A DNA stretch of 64,000 nucleotides from Linepithema humile (Eukaryota > Arthropoda > Insecta > Hymenoptera > Formicidae): NCBI RefSeq assembly GCF_040581485.1, contig NC_090130.1, positions 20,911,918-20,975,917 on the forward strand, read 5' to 3'. Shown one piece after another: positions 35,296-48,600 of this stretch. The notes beneath the pieces were generated by a model, which worked only from the letters and a program-made list of their open reading frames with translations, searched no databases and had not been told where the DNA came from. The translations under genes were made by a program, and so were the position numbers. Position 1 is the stretch's first letter. Each line of letters starts with the position of its first letter.

Positions 35296-36654
35296 TTATG
35301 ACTTGGATTGTATATGTTTCGTATAAAATTGCTTTAGTGCTGACCATTGTGCTATATGGAGCAATATATGTGGCCTCTTCATTTGCATATGATTTACTGC
35401 TTCTTCAGGCGTCCAATTATTTTTCTAGAACAAAGAAGAAAAGAACATTTTACTGCCAATGGCTTAAAAACTTTTCAATTTTACATTTAAATCACATCAA
35501 ATGATCTCACTATTATTAAGTAACATGCGACCAATGTTGCACTTCTTGTTCTTCCGGCTTTACAATGAACATAAACCGTGCCAGGATTATTCTTATCACC
35601 AACAAAACCCGATTCACCTAGTTTTTTAGTTGATACATTGCGGAATTTATTAATAAAGTTCACACCATTCTGCAATTTTTCTTGTGAAGGTGCTTGAAAA
35701 ATATCCGTTGTAGACAATTGCAGAAAGTCTATGTTATGCATCCGCCACTCCTAAGGAAGGAAAAGAATATTATTACATGTGTGATTACTTTACACTAACT
35801 TACCGCGTCGCTTTTATTTTCAAAATTTAAATTTTACTACTATTACCTTCTCTGTATTAGATAATAAATACAGTTCATAGTCTTCATTCATGGATACAAC
35901 AGCTTTAACATTCTCATCCTCAATTAACTAAAATAGAAAAAAAAACAACTGTAAGATGTGAACAGTACGTAATAATTTTATTTGAACAATTGCATTATAG
36001 TTTAATAGCTGCTACACACGAAGTTATATTTATCCAAATGATTGATACATGATTGAGACGCAATTAATATATGATCAGAGTATGATGACTTTCAATTTAT
36101 TACATATGTACATATGTGTCATATATAAAGCATTATATATGAAATGTTTTTATAAATCTATATATAAAAAAGATGTTTATAAATCTGACATTTATATAAA
36201 GAAAACATATAAATACATATAAATAAATAGATAAAGATAAAGTAGTCATACATGTAAAAATAATATTGTCATTAAAATTGGATTTTAGAAGCTTAAATTT
36301 CAATTCTTTCTCTTCAATTTTTGTTAAAAAGCCAACACGTTTGTTAAATTTTCTAATATAAATTCTAGCAAAATTATGTAAAGTATTTCATACGCGAATA
36401 CACGTTGATTAAATTTTGTTTTATTTTTGCATAGCACAATATTCGACTTGGAATAAAAAATTAAACAAAAAATAAAAATTATGAAACTAGTGTGCAAATT
36501 ACACATAAAAACATACCTGTTTTGTCATCCGCCGAAATGGCAAGGCACCCAATATAACAGTTTCGTCTATTCTGTCATACCAATTTCGAGTCGTGATCTT
36601 TTCCATAACGACATTGTAAAACAAGGATGGATAAAATGTTATCCTCGCAAACAT
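35296..36654 (-). CDS. PTPMT1: Phosphatidylglycerophosphatase / tyrosine phosphatase, mitochondrial 1
   Basis: Four exons (complement): 36517-36654, 35847-35927, 35511-35750, 35296-35424; 588 nt, 195 residues, near the roughly 200 of the family. Exon 1 has the RNWYDRIDETVILGALPFR region typical of PTPMT1, and exon 2 has VVSMNEDYE. Exon 3 has the general-acid Asp89 (LSTTD) and the dual-specificity phosphatase loop HC136KAGRTR142 with catalytic Cys and Arg. Exon 4 supplies NNWTPEEAV and RPHILL. The enzyme dephosphorylates phosphatidylglycerophosphate in the inner mitochondrial membrane during cardiolipin synthesis. The N-terminal segment MFARITFYPSLFYNVV is hydrophobic and fits mitochondrial targeting or membrane anchoring. 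The last three exons are not obvious from long open frames and were placed from splice sites; all phases are zero. Confidence 0.9.
35928..36516 (-). other. PTPMT1: Intron 1 of PTPMT1
   Basis: The 589-bp AT-rich first intron is much longer than the other two (96 and 86 bp). It contains an imperfect tandem of tataaatct/tatataaa motifs at 36140-36240. No coding sequence is seen. Confidence 0.7.
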
Positions 36655-36990
36655 TTTTGCTACAAATTAATTTCAAGAAATATTGTATTAGTTCGAATAA
36701 TAATTTAGATGTTTTAAGGCGTTTAAAAATCGTAGTAAAATGTGCGCATGTTTCACTTTTCAAATTTCCGATCAAGTATCTACAACGATAAATTCGATTT
36801 CTAAAATTAAATCTTATTTAATGTTCCCGTTATTTTATTTCCGATATAATATATTTGTGTATAACTTGTTTTGAAAACGTTACCACTGGAAGAAACGGAA
36901 GGAATGCCTTTCACAGCAGAAGTGAACGAGCAAATTCGTAAGCGACCTTTTTCTACTCAAGTGGAAAGAGAAACATAACTGGATTTCAAG

Positions 36991-37184
36991 ATGATGGTGG
37001 GGAAAATCGTCGACGTAATCAGTGTTGTAACCTATATATATATATATATAAAATGTTTCTTTTTTACTTAAAATATGTAAGTAATGTAAATTTTTTCATA
37101 CAATATAACAATATTTAATAATATATAAAAATCTGCCGGTCAGAGGTTACAATAATTGATTACGTTGACGATTTTTCACCATCA
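36991..37184. repeat. Inverted repeat with ~42-bp arms
   Basis: The arms 36991-37032 and 37143-37184 are inverted copies with a few mismatches (gatggtg...aaaatcgtc.acgtaatca). They flank about 110 bp of AT-rich DNA with a (TA)n run. It may be a small MITE remnant. Confidence 0.65.
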
Positions 37185-37193
37185 TATATATAT

Positions 37194-37248
37194 AAAATTA
37201 TAATCTTGACCAAATTTTTAAGTTTAAAAATGTCAAGATTATAATTTT
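37194..37248. repeat. Perfect 17-bp hairpin
   Basis: aaaattataatcttgac and its exact reverse complement are separated by 21 bp. It lies downstream of the MTG1 stop codon, too far away (over 150 bp) to call a processing signal. Confidence 0.7.
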
Positions 37249-37402
37249 TTTTAAGCGCAAATTTTCTAAGTATTCAAGTTCCCATATAATCAGGATTATT
37301 CAAATATAAGATAGCATATAACATTTTAAAACTTATATTTTTCAATTAAACTTTTATATAAATTAATTTATAACAAATATGTTTATACAGTTATTAGCAT
37401 CA

Positions 37403-38389
37403 TCAAGCTATATCAAGGTTGCATTGTGACGTTTCTAGCAAATCTAAATCTAAGCAGTAAGATCCGAACTCCCCTTTTCTGAATAAGCTAACAAAGTAAT
37501 CTGCTGCAAAATGGAAATCTGGTTTGACATCTAATCGCCCATCGTAGCCTTTTACTTTCCTGACTTTTTTCAGCTTTGCAGCAATAAACGTGAGTACGTA
37601 CATTATGTCATCATTTGGTTCTAGCATACCTAGTTTTTCTACATAATCAAATCGGCTGTTTTTATTTAGCCAAAAAAGTAGATAATTTGCAAGTGCATGC
37701 GATCCTATTACATGATCTTGCAGACATCCTACTAAAGCCAGTTTCATGCCTGCATGAATGTCTTTAATAGAAGGAGCTAAAATACCCGGTGTATCAATCA
37801 GATACACTAATGGATCTTCTGATATTTTTATGTGTGTCAATACTGATCTTGTGATACCAGCTGTATCGCCAACAGGAGTGCCTTTTCCCAAGCGAAGATA
37901 ATTACTTCTTAATCGATTAATCAGAGAGGACTTTCCAACATTGGGCACACCAATAACCATAATGGAGTAAGACTCTTGCTCTATTCTGTTGTAACGACTT
38001 GAACTTGATATTAAATTTGTGGCTAAAGGTAAGATCTTCTTCATACCTTTGCATTTTTGATCTTTAAGATTTGTAAAGATTACATTGGATAGCCCTTCTC
38101 TTTTCAACTTAGAGACTATACTGTCTGAATATTTTGTATCAATCAGATCTTTCTTGCTTAATACAAGTATATGTGGTTTCAAGCCCAACAGAGTCCGGCT
38201 AAAATCCGCATAACGTCCAGAAATCGGTACTCTTGCATCATGAACCTCCAGGATGCAATCGATATTTTTCAGTCGCTGTTGCATCTGTTTCAAACCCTTT
38301 GTCATATGGCCAGGGAACCACCGCACTACACCATCGTAAACAAACTTTTTTCGCATATTAGCAACTACTATACCTCCAGTGTTTGACAT
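37403..38389 (-). CDS. MTG1: Mitochondrial ribosome-associated GTPase 1
   Basis: Single open exon of 328 residues from the first ATG (38389), near the family length of about 330. It belongs to the YlqF/RbgA type of circularly permuted GTPases: the G4-like motif (SKKD, about 78-81) comes before G1 (GVPNVGKSS, 147-155), then AGIT and G3 DTPG (199-202). RWFPGHMTKG near residues 23-32 and EVHDARVP are family hallmarks. MTG1 assists assembly of the large mitochondrial ribosomal subunit at the inner membrane. G4 has Ser in place of the usual Asn (SKxD). The frame stays open upstream to 38458, where ttttag could be an acceptor, so an upstream coding exon that extends the mitochondrial presequence cannot be excluded; Met12 is an alternative start. 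Confidence 0.9.
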   Translation of the reverse strand: MSNTGGIVVANMRKKFVYDGVVRWFPGHMTKGLKQMQQRLKNIDCILEVHDARVPISGRYADFSRTLLGLKPHILVLSKKDLIDTKYSDSIVSKLKREGLSNVIFTNLKDQKCKGMKKILPLATNLISSSSRYNRIEQESYSIMVIGVPNVGKSSLINRLRSNYLRLGKGTPVGDTAGITRSVLTHIKISEDPLVYLIDTPGILAPSIKDIHAGMKLALVGCLQDHVIGSHALANYLLFWLNKNSRFDYVEKLGMLEPNDDIMYVLTFIAAKLKKVRKVKGYDGRLDVKPDFHFAADYFVSLFRKGEFGSYCLDLDLLETSQCNLDIA

Positions 38390-39620
38390 CGTGTTGCAGA
38401 TCCGAAGTGTACTTGCTGTCCTCAAATAATCGATTTTCTTACCAATTCTAAAACACACGTGACAATCGAAAATTATATGAACAGAATTACAAAATGTTGA
38501 AATGTGGATGTATTATGAGGAATAATAAAATATATTCTGTATCATGGTCACGCTGAGATACCTAGAAAATCTTCAAAACATGTTTGGAACAGTTGAAAGA
38601 GACAAATCAAACGTCAGTATGAAAAGATATAATAATTCATACAATGACAAATATGGACGAGACAAATGCCACCATTCTCGCCGGTGCAGTTGAGGTTATC
38701 GCGACTTATCGCTTGTTCGACCAAATCAAAATAACAATGTGCGCGACCAACGTGAGCCGTGCAAAGGGCACATTTCCATGAGAGACCGAGTTCATACGCA
38801 AAATTATGCAACATGATTTATTTAGTATTTTGCTGTTACATAACGCATAGCCTGAATAATGATCGATTATTCATCGTATGGATAATGCGATGGCGTTTAC
38901 ACGGCTTGCGCGGATTTTTTTACGTGCAAAATAACCCAAGAACTAGTTCTCAATAGCTGTATGGGAGCTAATCGGCCAATCATGGATGAGGCTAGCGCGC
39001 GATTGCGCGGCCACGCGTGGGCTCGCATTGCGCTCGCGCAGCTCACGCTCGCGGCCGTGCGAAAGTCCACATGAGCCTGTTGCCAGTTATTGATCCTGGC
39101 GCGATTAAACAACACTGCATTGCCGTCAACTACGAAAACAATTCTCGCCACGTCTCGGCCGCGCTCGCGTTCGCGTACGGCGTAAAAGCGTTGGCGCGAG
39201 GGCCGACGAACGTCTCGTGCACGATTCCAGCTTGCACCCGGAGGACTCGGTGTGCGACGCGAGCAAGCACGCACGTCGCACCGTCTGAGATACGGCGGCT
39301 CCGCTGACACATCCGCTGACTACGTACTGTCAAAATGTAGAGGGTTCCACCGCGGCAGCAGCGAGGCAGCGTTCACCGCATTGAGAGAGTCAGCCGCACT
39401 AGAAAAAAAAAAGAGGGAAAGAGAGCGAACATGTCATTGGATTTCCGCGAATGAGCTTGAGCTCGAGCCAAGAGCGCGACAGCCTAAATCTCTCGAATCC
39501 CGGCCGTGATTTCGCATAGAACGAGAAGCAGACGGGCGGGCGGACGGACGGGCGGACGCACGAACGGCGCGGTTGCACATGTGATCCCCCCCGAGTGGTC
39601 GACCCCATTTGGCAGACGCG
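38390..39620. promoter_or_regulatory. CpG-rich divergent promoter region of MTG1 and tomosyn
   Basis: The two genes are head-to-head across 1.2 kb. From about 38960 to 39620 the DNA is strikingly GC- and CpG-rich (gcgcgcgattgcgcggccacg and similar), unlike the AT-rich surroundings. It probably holds the tomosyn promoter and 5' UTR. The (ggcggacggacg)-type stretch at 39534-39560 is low complexity. Open frames across it are overlapping on both strands and reflect GC content. No TATA box or start site is assigned. Confidence 0.55.
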
Positions 39621-42600
39621 ATGAAGAAGTTCACGATCAAGGGTGTACTCGACGGATTCCGGTCGTCGGTCCCGCAACCCGTCAAGCCCGACCAGGAGAT
39701 CGTCGAGAACCTGAGACCGGAGCACTTTCAAGTTAAGAAGGTCAGTACCGATACGGCAAAGCGCCTAGTATTGTCCGTACGTCCCAATTTAAAGTGGACC
39801 TGTCGATAACTCCCGGTCCGGCGCAGATTTTTCAGACTTTCCATCAAGTCGGAAAACTTTTGTGAAACTCGACGATTCACGAAAGTTCGGGATAATCCCG
39901 CGGAATAATTTCCGATAAACGTCTTTTACGGTTACCGCGACGCCTAACGATTAAGCGATACAAGTCACACAGTTAGTAATTTTATGGGTCATCCTCTACT
40001 GATAAATAGATGATGTTGACTTTAATGAGGCTTATGCGCGCTTACAATCTATGTTCATGCATCCGTTATGTTACATAATGATCAAAGAGAAAAAAAATTT
40101 ATATAAAATTTACATCAAAGAGAACGCGAGTTATTAGAGCAATTCAATCACTTACATTTCTCTAAATTCAATTATATTTGTTATATTTTATGTATTACAT
40201 CCGCATCTTCGTGTGTACCTCTGAACTGTCATCGAACAAAAGCTTCTCCCTCGGGTTTTATCTTACAGCTTGGGCGTTCTGTTCTTCGAATTGTTTCTTT
40301 AAGCTGCGCCATCGATATCGAAAGTTCGCGCAAGCTATCGTAACTTCTTGGTATTCATATCACTGAAACATACAATTGGTGTGTCGCATTATTTCTATTA
40401 GCATTACGAGTTTCGATTTATCGAAGAAACGAACGTATACAAGATCTCTCGCATCACGCGAATGTATTTTAAAGGACTCGGAAATATACTTTCTTAATTT
40501 ATATTTTCTTACTCCCGAAATTCTTCTAAAAAAAAATATCCGTTTCGATTACATGCATCTGCATCTATCAAATTTTAAATAATTCCGGGGTCGTCCTTCG
40601 GGGTTGATTCGTTTACGAAACACGCGATGCCTTTAGAAAGCAGCTTGTACGCCCGTTAAGAACCGCAGGTTTGGTTCCGTGTACATAAGCTGAAGAACGT
40701 AAACACCCCGGTAGTTGTCGATACTTGCTGTATATCGCACGAGGTATCGCTGCATCTCGCTCGTCAAGTTCGTGCGCCAAAACTGTCCCGTCTATTTACT
40801 CGTGCTAGTCGTACGTAACTGTCGGCGAAGTTGATATCGACTATCGCGCTTCGGTACACTTTCGTGCGAATATCCGTTACGCGGTCGAGGAACAGATAAC
40901 GATATGCAGATATTACGACGCGCACGAGAGAGAACCGGCGGCGTACACGGCAATGCCGATTAGAGGCATGTTTTACATTATACGCTATGAATTTTATTGT
41001 ACATCTCGCGCGATCGATCTCAATTAAGCACGCCTTTCTTCTTATTTCACACAAGCTAGGCAATTTCGATGAAATTATTTTTGGAATATTTCGCGTAAGA
41101 GATCTCTATCGCGTGAGATTTCTATCATACTCGACGAGCTTTCCCCTGACGAAAATTCATTCAGTCTGACTCGTATTGCATTCTTCAGGATCGATTTGTC
41201 AGAAATTTTTCAGCTACATTTAAATAAGGTCAAGATTGTAATTTTCATGTCAAGTCACGAACTTGCCGGTGACTGCGGCGTATGACTTCATGTCGAACGC
41301 GTTGCATTTGTCCTTGCTGAAATCATCGCTCGATGCGTAGGTGATCAGACAGCCATTGCAGATATTTTAACTTTCCCGCTGTGACGAAGAATAGCACTTT
41401 GCATATCAAGTTTTTTTCTTTTACTTCGCGCGTATTGCTCATCGACATTTTCATGGTGAAAATATGATCGGGAGTTGTTGGAATTTTTTTACGAGTTCTG
41501 AAAAGTAGTTATCAAACACGGCGCGTATGCAACTTGCAATTAGCTTTGCCGGAGAGCGAAGTACGTAATCTCAAATCTGTGCTTATCTTATATTCTCTTC
41601 CGCGTTGACATTTATGCATTTATGAACGACAATAACGTTTGTATAGAAGCGGCGTGTATTATTCTACGGAAAAAAATAGCACGTTTCTTTCGCAAAAAGG
41701 ATGATACGCTGTGTGCACTGCATAATTGCTGACGGTTTGTCCCAAGTATCGCGGTCTATCGCCCGACGTGGCATTTACATACACTTTGCGTACTACACTG
41801 CGAAAAATTTCAGAGAGCAACGCTAATACATTCGAAAGCATCCTAATGAATATTGATCGCACAGCTTTTAAGAAATGAACACTTAACTTCACGTCGCAGA
41901 ATTTTATACTCCGGTCGATATAATAGATTATAAAGTTGGAGCGTTGCATGAAGAAAATTTGTATCGTTCGGGGCACGTATTTAGATTTTTAGATTTAGAT
42001 CGTATGCAGATCTCCGTCGTTACCCCTTTACAGATCCTTGAAGTACCTGAAAAAAAAATACAGCCAGCAAATAAAAATTTCATTTACTTGGCGAAAAATG
42101 TCGAAAAATAGGACACTCGCAAACGCGAGTATTTTATTTTTCAACATTTTTTCGGCACATAATTTTTGACACGTTACAAACATATGAAATTGGCGTGCAC
42201 ACGTTTACGATAATTAAATTTTATTATCGTGCAAATTTTTTTTAATGGAGCGAAACAGGTAATAAAATACAGCGGGAAGTATCCAGTTGTGTTTCCAATA
42301 AAAGCAATTTATAGAAGACGCATATGACAGATCTGTCAATACACTGGAAGTTATGATGACCTGCCCTCTCGTGAGTTTGTACCTATAGATAATATTGCCA
42401 ATAAGAAATTGCATTCGCGATATATCGAGGACTACGACGGCACGAACGTAGTTGATAAACAGCGCGATTCACGCCGCTTGACAAGTAAGATATCTTAATT
42501 GCGCTCTTACGTTACGCTCTTTTGCGATAATAGAGACTTGATTACTGGAATTTTTATCCGCAGCGAATTACTCTACGCGGAAATTCGTGTAATAAAAATA

Positions 42601-45600
42601 AAGTGAATAAAGCGTATAAATTTGTGGAGCAAGAAAAACACGGGATCTTTTTTTTTTATCTGTTAAGAGATAACTTTTTTTTAAACCATTTATCGTACAC
42701 GGCTTTTACTATAATCTCTTGTAAAGCGAGCGTATATAGAAAACGATAAATTACCCGGTATATGGCGGCTCGGCCATGACAAACGCGTAAAAATAAAAAT
42801 ATCTAACGGAAAGGTGCGAGAGGTGCCTTACGAGAAATTAGAAATTACGTCGCGACGTACACATTCATTTGAGCACGCGCGTATCTGAATCTGTCAACAG
42901 GGCGGAAATAATGGCCCCCGGCGATGCAGCTGCGCTAGCAGCGGTATAATAGAATGCAGAAATGAATAAATTCGTGCTTGCGCGCCGTAATACAAGCGCG
43001 ATGCCCAGGATACGCGCAATATTTTTTAATTTTACCTCATTGAATCGAACTGCGGATGTATATTTCCCAGCAAGGGAATTACGATCGATAGCTCTTTTTT
43101 TTTATTATATTGTTATTATATTTCGAAGAATTCATTTTCGCGGTCAAAATGGAACGGAAGCGGATCTGCTATATAGCTCTCTGCCATCTAATTGCATTCC
43201 CGTATATTTTCCATTACTACATTCCTGGTTTTGCAATAGAGAAAATTGAGCAATTACTCTTCTCTTCCATTCGACGATATATATGTAGAACGATTCTAAA
43301 GCCTGTTTTCAAAAACCACTGCGCTTTTTAGTACAAGCGCTTCCTTTTTTCCCCTTTTATTTTGCATCATTCTATATGTTATAGAAAAAAAGCGGCGTAG
43401 GAAAAAAAAAAGAAAGAGCGGAATAAAAAGTTGACGCACGCGCGCCAAAGTTTTCACTAGCAGAAAATTGATAGCAACCTTGATATTGAGCCGATGCTGT
43501 GGGCTACTCCTCGTGTATGTTTCGCCGTATCTATCATTTCGCTATATCTCGTGTATGCGCATTGTCGTAACTCCTCGACCAAACCAGAGACATCAATTTC
43601 GCCCTCGTCCCGTTCCAGCTTTACCGCATCTCGAAGACAACGCGAACAATTGTAATGCATTCAAGGCCGAATGAATTGCGATTCGAATGAATGGCGATCC
43701 AAATCGTGGGGCATCGACGAAGCGGCATTGATACCTGAAAAAGTTTGACGTGTTAAACCAATAATAATAATTACTTTGAAAAAGTTCGCGAATAAAGACT
43801 CTCGCAAGTTTATGTTATTTTTTTTTTTTGTTGCATCTAACTATTTAACAAGATCAAACTTTTTTTCCTCTCACTGGTTTTTTTACAACTGCATTGAGAA
43901 GCAGCTAATTAGATGTTACTTCGATGAGATTTTTTTCTTACGTAACGATTCTATAAATCACGAGAAAAATTGATACGCGCATAATGAAAATATGAAGACT
44001 GTTTTAATAATTATATCATAACGAAGCTAAGGACAATGTTGTTTGTACTCAGTTTTTTGCAGTTTGAGTATATAAACTTCGATTTATAATACGATTATAA
44101 TATGTGTTTCCATAATTTCATTTGCGAGATGTTATCATCGGTCATCATTTGTTGATCGGAACGTTCGCAAGACTCGAAGAATATTGAAAGCAATAGGAAA
44201 ATTATTTGCTATCGATCTGGTTTATTCCTTTTATTTATTCAGTTATTTAGTTGGTAAATCTTTTGCAATACGCAGCTTGATTCTTTTCAAATGGGCAGAT
44301 GCCAAATGAGTGTCCATGATAGAGATAGATCGCACATGCCATATACACGTTGTGTTCGCCAGACCGAAGAAAGAGAGAGAAATAGAGAGAGAGAGAGAGA
44401 GAAGGGGAAAACAGCGAACAATCAGCAAGCTTTTGAGTTCGCGGAGCTGTCGAAGGCGTTGCCGTAATGCGGTTAGCGTGGTTAAGCACTCGATACGGAT
44501 TTTTACTTGCGGAAACTTTACTTGCACCGCGGAATAGGTCGCCCGGTCGCGTACGTGTCGGTCGAATTGCCGCACCTGCAGGGCGAACTGTACGACCGCC
44601 GCAAATTACAATGCAATCATCACGCTATAACACGATCGAGTGAAACGCTTTCTAGCTCGTGATAATCCGAGCCCGTCGCGCTGTGTAAGCGGATTAATTT
44701 CTACGGCCGCGAAATTACATTCCCGCAACATGGAAAAAAACTTTGCACGCACTTAACGTGTGCAAGCTGTTTAAACACAGTGAAAATTTCTTCTTAGAAT
44801 AAATTTAAATTTCTTCTCAGAATGAATAAATACAAATTTTTAATCAGATGAATTAATCATCGCTGAATTCATCAAGTATAATGTACCTTTCTTTTTTTAA
44901 ATTAATGAATCGATTGTTTTGGAATCATTCTCACGCGAAATTTCTCGTATACGTAATTTTGCAACCAATTCTAGCGTCGTTTCACAAATTACAAATTTAT
45001 AAATTTTGAAAGATAAATATCGCTATTGCATCGTAATAAACATGCGGAGTGATTGTGTTTGTGCGTAATAAATAAAGCAATAAGATACCCGAACGTGCAA
45101 AACCGATGTGTACGCAAAACTGTTTGTCGATAAGCTTTGAATAGACGGATGGGGCGATAGATATCGGATAACCATAAATATCGGATGTATCGTTAAGAAG
45201 GATTTTATGATATCTTGATACTTTTTTACGTCATGATTTAGATACTGCGCCGGACAAAATTATTCGTATAATCTCTTTATTCCGCGAGTAATTTCTCTCG
45301 CGGCGCTGAGCACCCCGCGGCGCTGACAATGCATCGACTGTCGGCGAGGTCCGGCAAACTGCCGGCCCGGCGGAAAATCGCGCGTGGGCGAGCCTCTGGG
45401 GACACGAAATCGGAGGAACGGAATAGGTTGCTCCTGAGCGGTCGTAACTTTCGTATCGCCGTATTTTAACCTACTTCCCCCGGCGCCCGGCGGTTGGCGG
45501 TCGGCGAAATGGAACGAGGGCAGTTTTCACCAACAGCGAAAAGCAGCGGTGGAGTTCCGCTGCACCAAAATCGATCCCCGAAGCGTATATCCGTCGCCCC

Positions 45601-48600
45601 GGTACGCTCTCTCTCCGCCACGTCAAACCGGTCGCGCACGCGGTTAAACCTAAATCAAGTTGCTCAATCCGTTTACGCCATCGATTCATCGAGCGCGCCG
45701 ATGCTCCTCGGGCTCCTGTTTTTTTCTTCCCTTTTTTTTTTCTTTTTCTTAGAGACAAGCGACTAACTTCGATAACAATTTTGATTGCATCTTCGTGGCA
45801 ATTTGTATCACGACGGATAATCACGAGCGAGAGTTCGCGAAGTGTATAACGACGGAGCGCGCATCTTCTATTTCACACGATTACTTCATCCCTTCGCCCT
45901 TGCGCGAAGTAAGGTAAAGTAAAGCGAAGTGCTTTTAAGATAACTTTTCTGCGCGGAAGGCACGTAAGCCTTCAAGCCTTCGTTCTTACCGAGTATAGCG
46001 CATATCGAGATATAGCGCGCGGTGTCGCGTTACTTTATGCGGCAGAGGAGTTTCTCGCTCATGTGGTAAAAAACAAAAAAGAAGAAAACACCCATCAAAT
46101 ATTTCTCCGAGAGTAGTGGAGGGAACGCACCTGTTTTCCATCTTCGATATCAATTCTCCGTTAATGAGGATGAGCCTCTCCATTGGAAATCGGGATGATG
46201 CCCGATGCGAAGTCGATTTAAATACCTGCGACGTGCACAATATGTGTGACTAACATTTATGTATCGGGCGACAAAGGTATGGAATTAACAGTAGTCAGGT
46301 TGTCCACAGAGATACAAACAATGGACGCCCGTGAAACAATACCGCTTCCCCTCCCCTCTCCGCTTGATATATCTGCGCAACCCCTTGCAGGGATGAATAG
46401 TCTTCCAGGCGACTAAAGCGGGAAAGATGGCATGAAACGGACGCCTTTTATGTTGCAGACATTCAGACACGGCTTCCCGCATCAGCCGACAGCGCTGGCA
46501 TTCGACCCAGTTCAAAGGCTCCTAGCTATTGGCACTAAATCAGGATCCCTCAGGATGTATCCTTTGACATTACCGTTAATGCGCCGGCATCCCGTAATTA
46601 AGCGTCTTCTTTTTTCTGAAACGAGAAAGATATATATAACTCAATTCGAAAACGGCGCGAGAGATTGGTTAATTTATCACTGAGCGTGGTACAATTTTTA
46701 TTCTTTCTTTTATTTTTTTATTTTTTTTTTTATTTATTGCCTTTTGTTTTCTTTATATACTACATGTCGGCGTGTATAGAACGTGGAACTCTCCCGTCGG
46801 CCGCTCTTTGCCGCAAATAGTTCGTTATGCCGCGCGATCTCGTTTTCGGAAAGATTATTGCTGCAAGCTCTATATTGCCGGAAGTAAAAACTGCAAACGT
46901 ATTCGTCACTGATTTTATTATAAAAACCTTCGACAAAAATTTCGGATGTCAACGAGGTTTCATACAATTTTAGCGGATTAATTACACGGTCCTGTCGGTC
47001 CGTGGTTCTTCGACCGTGTGTTTTTACACGTCAGCGACTTCATTGATCTATCATGGCCAAAGTGTAGCAATAGATGCTCATCGCAGTTCGGTGGGCACAC
47101 TAACTACCGCGATCGAACGCGCGATCACTATAAACGGAAAAGTTCTAACTACGCTGTGTCAATCTTGATTTAGGTGGAACTTTTACATTTTGCATTTAAA
47201 AGTGTTTGTCTTTCTCCACACACGAAAGTTGATGAAAAGTGCTATCAGCAAGACTTTTCTAATAGTAGTATAATAGTTTTACGGTCGATCTTTCCACTTT
47301 TACGATATTACAGTTCTGCAGTATGCAGTTTTTTTTTCTTTAATGAGCTATCGCGATGGAGGGATGGAAAACATTTTATCAGAAATGTAATGCGGAATTA
47401 TAATTATTAATATTAATTATAATTATTTCACGATCGTGGCTGCTCGTTCGTAATCGATTTATATTTTTCTTAACGAATCTGATACTGCGAATATACAGTT
47501 TGGGCAGACCGGGCGTAGATGCACACGTTAAGCACGAGGGATGCGCGGCTGTAATACAATTACAGTTCTTGATCAACGAAGGAGCATTGGTGTCCGCTAC
47601 GGCGGACGACACCCTGCATTTGTGGAACTTTCGTCAGAAGATACCGCAGGTGGTGCAGAGTCTCAAGTTTCAAAGAGACAGGTCAGTCGCTAATATACAC
47701 CTTGCTTACTCTTACTTTTCTTAACTTTTCGGACTTTATTTTGTCATTTGCGATGTATTAGATCTCGGTTTTAATACGTTCAGTGGATATTAAATAATCA
47801 TGCATTGTACGCGAGTGAATAGAATACAACGTAATTGGAATTTTGCGTTTTGCAAGCACATAAAGCGGTTGAATTTTTTGACGAATGAATGTTAATTGAA
47901 TCGTACGATTCGCTTTTAACAGGATCACTTGTATTCACCTACCGCTGCAAAGTAAATGGTTGTACGTCGGGACGGAACGAGGAAATATTCACATACTGCA
48001 CATTGAAACGTTCGTTCTATCCGGATATGTAATTAATTGGAACAAGGCTATTGAAGTGTAAGTATATAAATTTTTCCTAAAAATATTTTCAGTAATTTTG
48101 ATAAACGCGAACCGCGTAGCATTTATCACTATTACGACGACTAATGCGATTAAAACAAACGCAATCATATATCGTATGATAAATGATGAACGCATGCAAA
48201 GCATAATCAATTCTACATGCCAATCTTCATTATTTTTAATTCCATTAATTCTAAATAAATATATAAACATGTTTAAAATTTTGATCGCATCTAAAGGTAA
48301 GTAGTTGGAATTGAGCTGCCACTATCAACACAATTTAATTTTAGAGATGGAAAGATTTCCGTTGAATGCAGAGAGCGACAGTGTGAAACGAAAGATTAAA
48401 AAGTTTGCTCTGAATTTTTAACATTTGGTTGATTAGATTTTGTTTTATTGAAATTTTCTGCAATCCGGGACAAACGGAAAGACACGCTGCGAGAGAAGCG
48501 TAACGATAAAAGATTTATTTTAAAGTTGTAAAATATTGGCCCTTAAATTCGTATTACGGAAAATACATCGGGTGTGTTTGCGGATATTTCTAATTTGAAA

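Larger units (their letters stand above)
36655..37402. other. Region between PTPMT1 and MTG1
   Basis: AT-rich DNA holding the PTPMT1 promoter side, a mid-size inverted repeat (36991-37184) and a perfect small hairpin (37194-37248). No gene is seen. Confidence 0.5.

Noticed and set aside
38390..38458. GTG start extending MTG1 by 23 residues
   Set aside because: A non-ATG start is unlikely. The extra frame may be part of an upstream spliced exon, which I could not find.
39609..39620. Upstream in-frame TTG start for tomosyn (adds MADA)
   Set aside because: The ATG at 39621 gives the family-typical N-terminus and TTG starts are not expected in animal nuclear genes.
38897..39736. Many overlapping open frames on both strands upstream of tomosyn
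   Set aside because: They come from CpG-rich composition with few stop codons. None has a recognisable domain.
45494..45766. A 90-residue open frame in tomosyn intron 1
   Set aside because: It overlaps a frame on the other strand, ends in a Phe run from a T tract, and has no recognisable domain. It is typical of GC-rich chance frames.
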